In this document: one piece after another, positions 35,979-43,170 of the stretch
Layout of the letters: each line of letters opens with the position of its first letter
Position numbering within the stretch: the stretch's first letter is position 1
Source: a virus
Length of the DNA stretch: 43,170 nt
Virus record (IMG/VR): IMGVR_UViG_3300028800_000024
Coordinates: 1-43,170 of that record
Strand: one strand, 5' to 3'
Notes under the pieces: model-generated
The model's database searches: none
What the model saw: only the letters and a program-made list of their open reading frames with translations
What the model was told of the DNA's origin: nothing
Made by a program: the position numbers and the translations under genes

Positions 35979-35980
35979 CC

Positions 35981-36160
35981 ATGAAAAACGCCAAAACAGA
36001 GGCATTGCATAAAAAGCTCGGCAACGTCATTTTCTGCAAGTCCTGCGGCAAGAAGCACGCACAGGGTAAGCACGACAAAGGAGCAACGAAGGAAGAGCAC
36101 CACAAGGGTTCGGAAGAGAAGGCCGAAAAGGAGGTAGAAAAGGAAGAGGACGAAGAATAA
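35981..36160 (+). CDS. Small charged CxxC protein (59 aa)
   Basis: The product has FCKSCGKKHAQGKHDKG, a CxxC...H...H zinc candidate, followed by a Lys/Glu-rich tail (EEKAEKEVEKEEDEE). Flanked by TAA-CC-ATG and TAA-C-ATG junctions. Function unknown. Confidence 0.55.
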   Translation: MKNAKTEALHKKLGNVIFCKSCGKKHAQGKHDKGATKEEHHKGSEEKAEKEVEKEEDEE

Positions 36161-36161
36161 C

Positions 36162-36362
36162 ATGGAAGAAAAATGGCCACAGGGCAAGAAAGCGGGCAGT
36201 ATGTCCCACCTTTCAGGTAAGAAAGCAAAGAGCGAGGCGTTGGAGAAGAAGAAAGATTTTGACTATGGTAAGCCAGGTAGCGCGAGGTTGAAGCATCACA
36301 TGAGAGCTTCGCATAAGTGGACTGAAGGATGTTGTGGAACATCAGAGAAAGAAGGTAAATAG
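36162..36362 (+). CDS. Small basic protein (66 aa)
   Basis: The product is Lys/Gly-rich (MEEKWPQGKKAGSMSHLSGK) with HHMRASHKWTEGCCGTSEKE at the end. Joined to the previous gene by TAA-C-ATG. Located before the scaffold gene. Function unknown. Confidence 0.5.
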   Translation: MEEKWPQGKKAGSMSHLSGKKAKSEALEKKKDFDYGKPGSARLKHHMRASHKWTEGCCGTSEKEGK

Positions 36363-36463
36363 GTTTCTGTCCTGCTCGTAAAGCCCTCGGACGTTAAAGA
36401 TGGAAGGCTTGTATAAAAACTCCCTGCGAAGGGTAAAGTAACGCCTGAAAAGGCACAAAAATA

Positions 36464-37213
36464 ATGGCAAGTGAATTAGAAAATTTCCTATCGGATGTCA
36501 GTAAACCAGAGTCCCTCTTGGACAAGCCCTTAGAAGTTACGGCACCAGAACCTGAAAAGGTAGAGGATTCGGAAGCTGAAAAGGAAGCGAAGTTCAAGAA
36601 CCGAGCGTACAGGCGCTTGGAGAAAAAGTACCAGGAAGAGCGCGAAGCAGGTATAGCGATGGCAGAACGTATCAAAGTCCTTTCCGAAGTTGATAAGTTC
36701 AAGGCTGATGTGGGCGAAGACCATTTGAAGAAAGTGGAGGCCATATTCGGCACGAACACTCCCGAAAAGCTCGCGGCGACGAACATTCTTAAAGAAGCAC
36801 TTATGGGTATGTCTGAAAAGGCAAAGACCGATGTTTTGAAGGAATGGGAATCAAGGCAGGGCAACGAAGCCCAAGAGCAAAAGGAGGCAGACAACGAAGT
36901 GGATGAGATATTGGAACGCGTTGAGGATGAGTACGGTCTTGATATGTCGGATGAAGACGTACGGAGAGGATTCATCACCTTAATGGAAAAGATGTCTCCT
37001 AAGTACGACGACGGCAACATCAAGGAGTACGCAGACGCAGACGCGGTGGCGGAAACGCTATTGGAGTTCCAAAAGAAGGGGACCTCCGACAATTCGCGGG
37101 CCAAAGAGCTTGCAAGTCGGGGCATCAGCCGGTCAGGGGAATCCCAACCATCCAAGCTAGAGCAGAGTACCGTAGAGCGCTTTATGAAGGAACAGGGACT
37201 TGAGTGGAGCTAA
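36464..37213 (+). CDS. Scaffolding protein (probable)
   Basis: The 249-residue product is acidic, hydrophilic and mostly coiled coil (AEKEAKFKNRAYRRLEKKYQ; EEREAGIAMAERIKVLSEVD). There are no cysteines, and a basic helix-rich patch ends in TVERFMKEQGLEWS. A charged coiled-coil protein immediately upstream of the major capsid gene is the standard position and composition of a phage scaffold, which directs procapsid assembly and leaves before maturation. The 101-nt gap upstream has only weak promoter-like sequence (TATAAA at 36412). Confidence 0.75.
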   Translation: MASELENFLSDVSKPESLLDKPLEVTAPEPEKVEDSEAEKEAKFKNRAYRRLEKKYQEEREAGIAMAERIKVLSEVDKFKADVGEDHLKKVEAIFGTNTPEKLAATNILKEALMGMSEKAKTDVLKEWESRQGNEAQEQKEADNEVDEILERVEDEYGLDMSDEDVRRGFITLMEKMSPKYDDGNIKEYADADAVAETLLEFQKKGTSDNSRAKELASRGISRSGESQPSKLEQSTVERFMKEQGLEWS

Positions 37214-37258
37214 CACTGATAAGGATTCGGTAAATAAACCTAATCTTTACAAAAAACT

Positions 37259-38305
37259 ATGGCAGGCGGAACAGCTCCGAATGTCACAATCCAGACGGTA
37301 ACTAACCAGTACCTCGCCCCAAGATGGGTGGATTTGACACTTCGTGACAATTACTTTTTTGGTAAGATCATGGAGAAGACGAAAAAGTGGGACGGCTCAC
37401 AGATGCTCTTCCCGATGAAGTATCAAAAAGGTGTTTCTTCGGTTGCATTTAATGGTTACGACCTTCTCCCGATAACGCAGCAGCCGGTATCGGTCAACAT
37501 GACGTTCTATCCGAGCTTTATCGCTACGAACGTGTCATTGGCAGGTACTGACCTCTCCATCAACAACACGGATATGCAGACCATCAAGTTGATGTCCGTA
37601 ACGATGGAATCCCGCGCGCAGGATGGCGCAGATGATGTCGGTAACTTCCTTCAGGGCGACGGTACGTCTTTCGGCGGCAAGGCCCCGAACGGTCTTGCCA
37701 ATACGATTGACAACGGCACGGTAGCGGCAACCTACGGAGGTTTGCCCCGCGCGACGTATTCAGGTTTGAACTCCACAGTCACGGCTTCCACGAATAATGC
37801 TATCTCCCTCGTCCAGATTCGGACGTTGTGGAACAACATTTCGGATGGTGGCGTTATCCCTGACTTCATTCTTACGGATTACACGACATGGGGCTACCTT
37901 GAGCAGCTCCAGACCCCGTTCCAGCGGAATAACATGGACTTCTCTCCGAGAGAACGGACGGTCGCGCAGTCTTCGGGTTACTCCGAACAGCGGTGGGACG
38001 GCATGATATTCTCCCGCGATAAGAAAGTCACGACGGGTAACTTCTACATGATGAACCTGAACTTCCTTGAGTGGTTCGGTTTGAAGTGGTGGAAGGGGGA
38101 GAGAGTCAGCCCGAAAGCAAAGATAATTGAAGGCAACGTGTACAAGGAATCTATGTACGCGCCGGGCGATGCTTTCACTTGGACGGGCATGATAGAGGCC
38201 TACAACCAGGGAACCATAAACGGTTTCATGATTCTCGGCGGCCAGCTTATCTGCCGCGCTCCATTCCGTCAGGGCGTCTTGACGGGTATCACAGCCGCAG
38301 CGTAA
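37259..38305 (+). CDS. Major capsid protein
   Basis: The 348-residue product follows the scaffold. It has the composition of HK97-fold coat proteins: N-terminal arm (TIQTVTNQYLAPRWVDLTLR), a spine helix region (DMQTIKLMSVTMESRAQDGA), then a loop with GNFLQGDGTSFGGKAPNGLA, and a C-terminal segment (DAFTWTGMIEAYNQGTINGF) with the final strand GQLICRAPFRQGVLTG. The spacing upstream is 45 nt and lacks a Shine-Dalgarno site. A degenerate late-promoter box (ACACTGATAA at 37213) is present. A likely substrate of the phage GroEL. Confidence 0.85.
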   Translation: MAGGTAPNVTIQTVTNQYLAPRWVDLTLRDNYFFGKIMEKTKKWDGSQMLFPMKYQKGVSSVAFNGYDLLPITQQPVSVNMTFYPSFIATNVSLAGTDLSINNTDMQTIKLMSVTMESRAQDGADDVGNFLQGDGTSFGGKAPNGLANTIDNGTVAATYGGLPRATYSGLNSTVTASTNNAISLVQIRTLWNNISDGGVIPDFILTDYTTWGYLEQLQTPFQRNNMDFSPRERTVAQSSGYSEQRWDGMIFSRDKKVTTGNFYMMNLNFLEWFGLKWWKGERVSPKAKIIEGNVYKESMYAPGDAFTWTGMIEAYNQGTINGFMILGGQLICRAPFRQGVLTGITAAA

Positions 38306-38331
38306 AGGTCATAAACTAATAACACACAAAA

Positions 38332-39114
38332 ATGTCATTCATTACACAGCGTGGGGCTAATGGGCCTTTGTCCTTGACGGCGGCGGCAGGTGGTGTTTCG
38401 GGAGCCTTCCAGTCATCCACGGACGTTTCGCTTCAGACCCTCGTGGGAACGAAGTGGGACCTCTCGGATGGTCGCGAAGTAGTTTTGGTGTACTCATCCT
38501 CGGCAACCACGGTTGTCCCTGGATATTTCTACCAGAACGCTGCATTGATCGCAGGCGAGCAGGGCGTGACGTTGGCTTCTTTCACGGCAGCTTCCGTGAA
38601 CGGCAACGTTCCAGCTTCGGTCACACTTACTTCCGGCAGCACAACGGCGGTAACGGCGGGTCAGTTTGCGGGTGGTTACTTGGTAGTGCAGTCGGGCACG
38701 GGCATCGGCCAGACGCTCCGTATCTCTAACAACACGGCAGCAACGGCAGGAAACTCGTACCTCTACACGATTGTCCTTGAAGATAGCCCGGTAACGGCGC
38801 TTTCAACGAGTTCGGTCGTGAACGTCATCCCGCAGGTCGGCTACAACGTCGTCATCAGCCCCGCAGCAGCTTCGCTTACGAACACGGTGGTCGGAACAAG
38901 CTTGTACGGATTCCCGGCATCCAACTATGGATTCTTGGTTTCGCGTGGTAACGTGGGCATGGTAGCGGTTTCGGCGGGCGTAGCAGCGGGTTCTTCGGTA
39001 TCCGTAGGCGCGGCAGGCGCAGCGGTCATCTTGTCTGCGGGACTTCCGGTGCTTGGCCACAATGGTGCGGCCTTGGCAGCAAGCGATGCGAACATCGTGG
39101 AGGTCAACATCTAG
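38332..39114 (+). CDS. Head decoration / structural protein
   Basis: The 260-residue product is Ala/Val/Ser/Thr-rich and beta-like throughout (LQTLVGTKWDLSDGREVVLV; VTLTSGSTTAVTAGQFAGGY), with a glycine- and alanine-rich C-terminus. Its location right after the capsid gene and lack of membrane or enzyme motifs fit a capsid decoration or second head protein. A strong hairpin follows at 39125. Confidence 0.65.
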   Translation: MSFITQRGANGPLSLTAAAGGVSGAFQSSTDVSLQTLVGTKWDLSDGREVVLVYSSSATTVVPGYFYQNAALIAGEQGVTLASFTAASVNGNVPASVTLTSGSTTAVTAGQFAGGYLVVQSGTGIGQTLRISNNTAATAGNSYLYTIVLEDSPVTALSTSSVVNVIPQVGYNVVISPAAASLTNTVVGTSLYGFPASNYGFLVSRGNVGMVAVSAGVAAGSSVSVGAAGAAVILSAGLPVLGHNGAALAASDANIVEVNI

Positions 39115-39124
39115 TATTCGGTCG

Positions 39125-39148
39125 GCCCCCGGCTATCGGGTCGGGGGC
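39125..39148 (+). terminator. GC-rich hairpin after the head genes
   Basis: GCCCCCG (39125-39131) pairs with CGGGGGC (39142-39148) around a 10-nt loop. There is no T-tract, so it may act as an mRNA-stabilising or attenuating hairpin that reduces tail-gene expression relative to capsid. Confidence 0.5.
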
Positions 39149-39190
39149 ATAAGCCCTGTAAAGGGAAATTAATTAAACCTGTATAAGGTA

Positions 39191-39736
39191 ATGGAACAAA
39201 AAAAAGACGTTATGGAGCGGGTCAAGATGATCCCAGAAAACTTTGATGGGATAGTTCGGTTCACGAACTGGTCGGATGAGGATTTTACCGGGAAGTACAA
39301 CTCAAAGGAGTATTTCTTCAAGGCAAACACCACCTCTCCCCTGTTCAACGTGGATATTTCCACGGCTACCGAAACTAGACTTGCTTCACCGTTGGAACTT
39401 CTGAACATAGTCAAAAAATTCGCATTGGATTTGGCGGTCAGGGAGTGGGGAAAGACCCAGTGGTACAAAGATTCCCTGAAGAGGGAACGGAACGTGGACG
39501 GTTCGCCCCGTGGACAGGGAATGTCTGGCGCGGCAAGCTACTCCATAGACCAGTTAGCTCCTCTTATCCAGAAAGGTTTGTATATCTACACTTCTGGTAA
39601 GACCTCTATTAAAGAGATGGACAAACCTAAATTGGAGGACAAACTGCACACGGACGATGAGGGTAAAATCGTCACTAAAGCCGTGAAGCGGAATAGCTCC
39701 ATGAAAGACCTTGCGGATTCGTTTGACGGAAAATAA
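39191..39736 (+). CDS. Virion-region protein of unknown function (181 aa)
   Basis: The product has an N-terminal beta domain (DGIVRFTNWSDEDFTGKYNS; KEYFFKANTTSPLFNVDIST), a helical middle (LELLNIVKKFALDLAVREWG) and a Lys-rich C-terminus. The pattern '[F-T-N-W-S-D-E-D-F-T-G-K-x-x]...Y-x-F' occurs in phage head proteins of unknown role. Possibly a head-completion or internal protein. Confidence 0.6.
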   Translation: MEQKKDVMERVKMIPENFDGIVRFTNWSDEDFTGKYNSKEYFFKANTTSPLFNVDISTATETRLASPLELLNIVKKFALDLAVREWGKTQWYKDSLKRERNVDGSPRGQGMSGAASYSIDQLAPLIQKGLYIYTSGKTSIKEMDKPKLEDKLHTDDEGKIVTKAVKRNSSMKDLADSFDGK

Positions 39737-39741
39737 CTCTA

Positions 39742-40455
39742 ATGATAAAACTTCTTGAAAAATCCAAGCTTAACGAACTAAAAGCGAAAAACGAAGCGCG
39801 GGAAATTCAAGAAGGCATGAAACTCTCTACGCGAGTGGATGGGTTGCGGAAATTACAGGCAAAGACCGAAGAGGACTTTGAAAAGTACAAGAACGCAACC
39901 CTCTCCGCGCTGGGAGAGGAAGTAAAGATACTGGAAAGAAAGAAAGACGTTGCTACGGCCAACTTAAAGGCAGTAGAAGCCCAACTAGAGGCTACCTTAT
40001 CCAAAACGGAGCAGAAAGCTCTTGAGGATTTGAGGAAAAAGCTCTCAGAAAAGGAAAAAGAGCTTAAAGACAGGGCTTTCAAGGTTGATTTGGCTTGGGT
40101 TGATGTTATGACGACCCAAAAAGAGGCAAATAAACTGGTTGTGGAACAGAAAAAGATGGAAGAAGATGCACTGCGGAAGCTTTTAGCAGCTTCTGGGAAG
40201 GAAACGGATGCCGAAAGAAGGTTCAGAGAAGCACAGGAGCGTGAACAGAAAGTGGCAGAGGATGAAAGGCAAAAGAATGTGGAGATTGGATTGAAGGAGA
40301 ACGTTTTGAAGCGAAAAGAGCAGGATATTTTACAAACGCAGGTCAAGCTTGAAAATGAAAGGAAGGAATTGGACATAGAAAAAGTACAGGTCGCGGATAT
40401 GCGTGCCACCTTGGAACGCGCTCTTGAAAGAATCCGTAAAAATAATTTATTATAA
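39742..40455 (+). CDS. Coiled-coil protein (237 aa)
   Basis: Nearly all of the 237 residues form a charged coiled coil (KAKNEAREIQEGMKLSTRVD; KEKELKDRAFKVDLAWVDVM; RFREAQEREQKVAEDERQKN) without cysteine or membrane segment. The stop overlaps the next start (TAATG). It could be an elongated tail or internal structural protein or an assembly chaperone for the following tail gene. Confidence 0.65.
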   Translation: MIKLLEKSKLNELKAKNEAREIQEGMKLSTRVDGLRKLQAKTEEDFEKYKNATLSALGEEVKILERKKDVATANLKAVEAQLEATLSKTEQKALEDLRKKLSEKEKELKDRAFKVDLAWVDVMTTQKEANKLVVEQKKMEEDALRKLLAASGKETDAERRFREAQEREQKVAEDERQKNVEIGLKENVLKRKEQDILQTQVKLENERKELDIEKVQVADMRATLERALERIRKNNLL

Positions 40456-42362
40456 TGTATCAAATTGATCCGAGCAATGGTGACATCGTAATCACGGGAT
40501 CACAGAATGGCATAGGAGATTCCCCTTATGATGGGTTTACAGATTTGAAGAATGTAAACATAATTTCTGTACCTAATGAGGCTTCGGTGGGGTTCGCAAC
40601 GACTGCAAACTCTCTTACCTTAAATGGAGGAACGGTAACGAGTGCTTCAGGGACTACTCTTACCTATACCGGCGCTGCTAATCTCCCCACAGTCCCAACG
40701 GGCGGCTTTGCTTTACAATTCACTAGTGTAGATTCTTATTCGGGTATCAGTACGGCCACACCATATTGGATGAAGTCATCAGTATTAGGGCAAATGACTA
40801 TCTATTCTGATTACGCACTTACAACACCTATCACCGTTACTGGAACGGGAAATGCCACATTCACTTTTTATACTGTTAATTTCTCAAATTATCAGGGCAA
40901 TCAGCCCAACAAGTTCTGCCGTAGTAGTCAAACGGGATATGTTTTCATGGTTGATGCGATAGGGCAAGTATGGACTAATACGGTCGTCGCAGGATTCTCA
41001 TCTATATATTTTAGATTTGCTGGTAACACAGCGCATGTTGCGGGTGATTCGTCAAGTGGAAACGGAATAGTCTACTATAAACCAACTGGTGCATCGGGAT
41101 ATATTTTCGTATTTAGTGACAGTTCAATAGATTATTTTCAGGAGAACGGAGGCGTTATTGCTTGGCAATATGGATGGCAACCAAGCACTGCATCAAATAA
41201 CAATGCAGGGCCATACTTGAACGCTGGAGGAGCCTCTGGTGCTTCCCATGAAGCCCTCGTAGGGCAGGATAACGTGGTCTATTACTGCGATTCAAATTAT
41301 ATTGGTTCTTTTTTTGAGGTTCAGGGATCAACCTTTAGTCCTACAAGCGCGGCGACATTCACTCAAGCTAAACAAGCTCTTGAGATACCTATTATTGACC
41401 AATGTTTGTGCTTGGCTGAATTAGGTATCAATCTTTTAGTAGGCGGTGCGAGAAACCTCATCTACCCGTGGAACAGGACGGGAACCGTATCGGGGTTATC
41501 AATTTTGAACTCATATTCCTATCCTATCTTCCTTTCAGAAAGCGTTGTGCAGAAGATGATAACGATAAATACCAATACCTATATTTTCGTTGGCAATCGT
41601 GGAAGGATTTATGTCACTAACGGTTCACAGGCTTCGCTTTGGAAGAAGCTGCCTGACCATGTTTCTGGCACGGTAGAACCTTACTTCCAATGGGGCGGCG
41701 TTGTATCAACAAAGAATCAGATGTACTTCAGTGCGCTTGCGACAACGAACGGTAGCGCGGCACTTTCTACCTATGGTGGATTGTGGGCAATAGATATGGA
41801 CACGCAAGCTATTCGTTTAGTGAATCAACTCTCTTACGGAACATATGCAGGATACTCACCCGCTTTATTCGCTATTGTGCCTTTGCCGACTTCAACAGCC
41901 TCTAATCCTTCAGGGTATGGATTGCTCGCGGGGTGGAACAGCGGGGCATCAACCTATGGGATAGACGGGACGGTATCCACTCCCTACACGGGAGGACAGT
42001 CAGTGATAGTTTCCGACATGATTCCCGTGGGGACGTTATTGCACGAAAACACTCCGACCCAGGTGGAGTTCAAACTCGCTCGGCCTCTTTTGGCAGGAGA
42101 ATCGGTACAGCTTCTTGTTGGTTCCTCATTCGCTGACTACGCTAATAATACTTTCACAAATGCAGGGACTACAACTGGTACAGGTGTGGAATTGTCGGGT
42201 AACTTCGGTATGCCGATACAGGGACTACAGTGGCTTTTAGTTAAAGCAATTTTGACGGGGACAGGGAACGGTTCTCCTTCTCAAACGTCCTTTAATCGGG
42301 TAGTTCAACTTCGGGTCATTGGTTCCTCGGTAAAGATAACCGGCTATTCGGCCGTACAATAA
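40455..42362 (+). CDS. Tail-associated beta-structured protein (635 aa)
   Basis: The product is beta-rich. It has YQIDPSNGDIVITGSQNGIG near the start and recurring motifs of the type G-x-V-F/Y-x-x-D (GYVFMVDAIGQVWTN; GYIFVFSDSSIDYF; NVVYYCDSNYIGSF; YIFVGNRGRIYVTNG; GGLWAIDMDTQAIRL) that look like blades of a propeller. The C-terminus ends with a beta sandwich-like region (TLLHENTPTQVEFKLARPLL; VVQLRVIGSSVKITGYSAVQ). Its place before the two fibre-like paralogues suggests a tail hub, needle or fibre-attachment protein. The propeller fold is inferred from the repeats only. TAATG overlaps link it to both neighbours. Confidence 0.6.
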   Translation: MYQIDPSNGDIVITGSQNGIGDSPYDGFTDLKNVNIISVPNEASVGFATTANSLTLNGGTVTSASGTTLTYTGAANLPTVPTGGFALQFTSVDSYSGISTATPYWMKSSVLGQMTIYSDYALTTPITVTGTGNATFTFYTVNFSNYQGNQPNKFCRSSQTGYVFMVDAIGQVWTNTVVAGFSSIYFRFAGNTAHVAGDSSSGNGIVYYKPTGASGYIFVFSDSSIDYFQENGGVIAWQYGWQPSTASNNNAGPYLNAGGASGASHEALVGQDNVVYYCDSNYIGSFFEVQGSTFSPTSAATFTQAKQALEIPIIDQCLCLAELGINLLVGGARNLIYPWNRTGTVSGLSILNSYSYPIFLSESVVQKMITINTNTYIFVGNRGRIYVTNGSQASLWKKLPDHVSGTVEPYFQWGGVVSTKNQMYFSALATTNGSAALSTYGGLWAIDMDTQAIRLVNQLSYGTYAGYSPALFAIVPLPTSTASNPSGYGLLAGWNSGASTYGIDGTVSTPYTGGQSVIVSDMIPVGTLLHENTPTQVEFKLARPLLAGESVQLLVGSSFADYANNTFTNAGTTTGTGVELSGNFGMPIQGLQWLLVKAILTGTGNGSPSQTSFNRVVQLRVIGSSVKITGYSAVQ

Positions 42363-43170
42363 TGGACCCGACGCAGGATCAAATAGATGCTTCGGCTCAA
42401 CAGAATCAGTATGAGGTTTCCGCCATCCCTGCACACGTTCATAATGGAACCGATAGCTTACCTGTAGCTATTCAGAACGCAACGGGGTTTCCTTCTTCTG
42501 CTACTCAAGGCAGTATTTTATATTTCAATGGCACCTCGTGGGCTTCATTACCTCCAGGGACTAATGGGCAGTTTTTAGAATCGCAAGGCGCAGGGCAGAA
42601 CCCCATCTGGGGTAGCGGTGGAGTGGACTTCGGGGATGGTTCTGACGGTGCAGTAACGATTTCTGGCAATACTACTCTCACGCGAGATATGTTCTATTCC
42701 TCTCTTACGGTCAATTCAGGCCAAACGCTTTTTCCTAATGGGTTCAAAATCTTCTGTTCAGGAACGGTGACCGTGAATGGGACGATAAGTGTTGCAGGAG
42801 GAAACGGCGGCAATGGCGGCGCAGGGAGTGCTGGTTCAGGAGGCATCGCAGGGACAGCAGGAACAGGTATTTCTTCAGGCACTTTGAAGCAACCAGGTAA
42901 CGGTGGAATAGGTGCAATAGGAAGTGGTGGTGTCGGTAATAACGCAACTGGAACCGCAGAAACTAATTGTATCCTTGCTAATAATGGTGCTGCCGGAGGG
43001 GCAGGAGGTCGTGGCGGCGGAGATGGGTCAGATAATCCTGGCGGGTCAAGTACTGGTGGCGTCGCAACGCAAGTTACTAAAGCATCGGCTCTTTTTATTG
43101 TTGAGAATCTTGTAAATACTATTGGAGGTATCGGTTGTAATCCTTCTAGTGCAGGTGGCGGAGGGGGAGG
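42362..43170 (+). CDS. Glycine-rich tail-fibre-like protein A, N-terminal part (continues at position 29)
   Basis: ATG overlaps the previous stop (TAATG, 42360-42364). The frame stays open to the end of the window and continues to the stop at 414-416, giving about 398 residues in all. The N-terminus (MDPTQDQIDASAQQNQYEVS; VHNGTDSLPV) and the conserved block with RDMFYSSLTVNSG and TVNGTISVAGGNGG match protein B at 416 closely. The remainder is Gly/Asn/Ala repeat. Probable receptor-binding fibre or its adhesin-like tip. Confidence 0.8.
   Translation, partial: MDPTQDQIDASAQQNQYEVSAIPAHVHNGTDSLPVAIQNATGFPSSATQGSILYFNGTSWASLPPGTNGQFLESQGAGQNPIWGSGGVDFGDGSDGAVTISGNTTLTRDMFYSSLTVNSGQTLFPNGFKIFCSGTVTVNGTISVAGGNGGNGGAGSAGSGGIAGTAGTGISSGTLKQPGNGGIGAIGSGGVGNNATGTAETNCILANNGAAGGAGGRGGGDGSDNPGGSSTGGVATQVTKASALFIVENLVNTIGGIGCNPSSAGGGGG
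43143..43170. repeat. Terminal direct repeat, right copy (circular join)
   Basis: Identical to positions 1-28. It keeps the reading frame of the glycine-rich gene continuous, indicating a circular or circularly permuted genome. Confidence 0.95.

Noticed and set aside
1-43170. Integrase or lysogeny module with attachment site
   Set aside because: No tyrosine or serine recombinase motif, CI/Cro-type pair or parA/parB was recognised in the reading frames. The phage is treated as probably virulent.

Overview
The window is a complete, circularly closed genome of a double-stranded DNA tailed phage. The last 28 bases (43143-43170) repeat the first 28, so the unique length is about 43,142 bp, and one glycine-rich gene reads straight through the join (42362-43170, then 29-416). 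Terminase, a large portal, a scaffold, a major capsid protein and an internal protein with a transglycosylase domain are present. No tail sheath, tube or tape-measure gene is recognisable, so a short-tailed (podovirus-like) virion is inferred. The standard stop code is used: many TGA stops sit in ATGA gene overlaps. The host cannot be named from sequence alone. The Ser/Thr-rich secreted proteins with 'GGTG', 'GIGT..PSSTL' and 'GSGIVIV' motifs resemble proteins of candidate-phylum (Patescibacteria/Parcubacteria-like) genomes, but this is a weak inference.

Layout. 29.8-43.1 kb and 0-13.9 kb: packaging, head and tail genes (terS, terL, portal, scaffold, capsid, tail and fibre genes), including five that begin with Sec-type signals or anchors. 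6.38-7.10 kb: the only two minus-strand genes. 13.9-18.2 kb: small membrane proteins, a holin-like protein, an endonuclease VII-like protein, a papain-like peptidase candidate, a cluster of small zinc proteins with strong Shine-Dalgarno sites, a ~490-base structured noncoding stretch and an exported lysozyme-like enzyme. 18.7-21.1 kb: a compact three-way-junction RNA, a leader peptide overlapping a terminator hairpin, a replisome-organiser protein and a NinG-like protein. 21.1-29.8 kb: about 30 tiny, tightly coupled early genes, many with CxxC motifs, plus a phage-encoded GroES/GroEL pair.

Expression logic. Most genes lack Shine-Dalgarno sites. They are joined by ATGA/TAATG overlaps or by an exact TAA-C-ATG junction. 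Ten promoters have their -10 box 6-7 nt before the start codon, which predicts leaderless mRNAs. Six are sigma70-like or extended -10 promoters on early or accessory genes. Four form a late family with a conserved AGTACACGC box 48-50 nt before the start codon (genes at 1697, 7214, 31967, 34175). This promoter system and the RNA at 18814-18940 are the most notable undescribed features.
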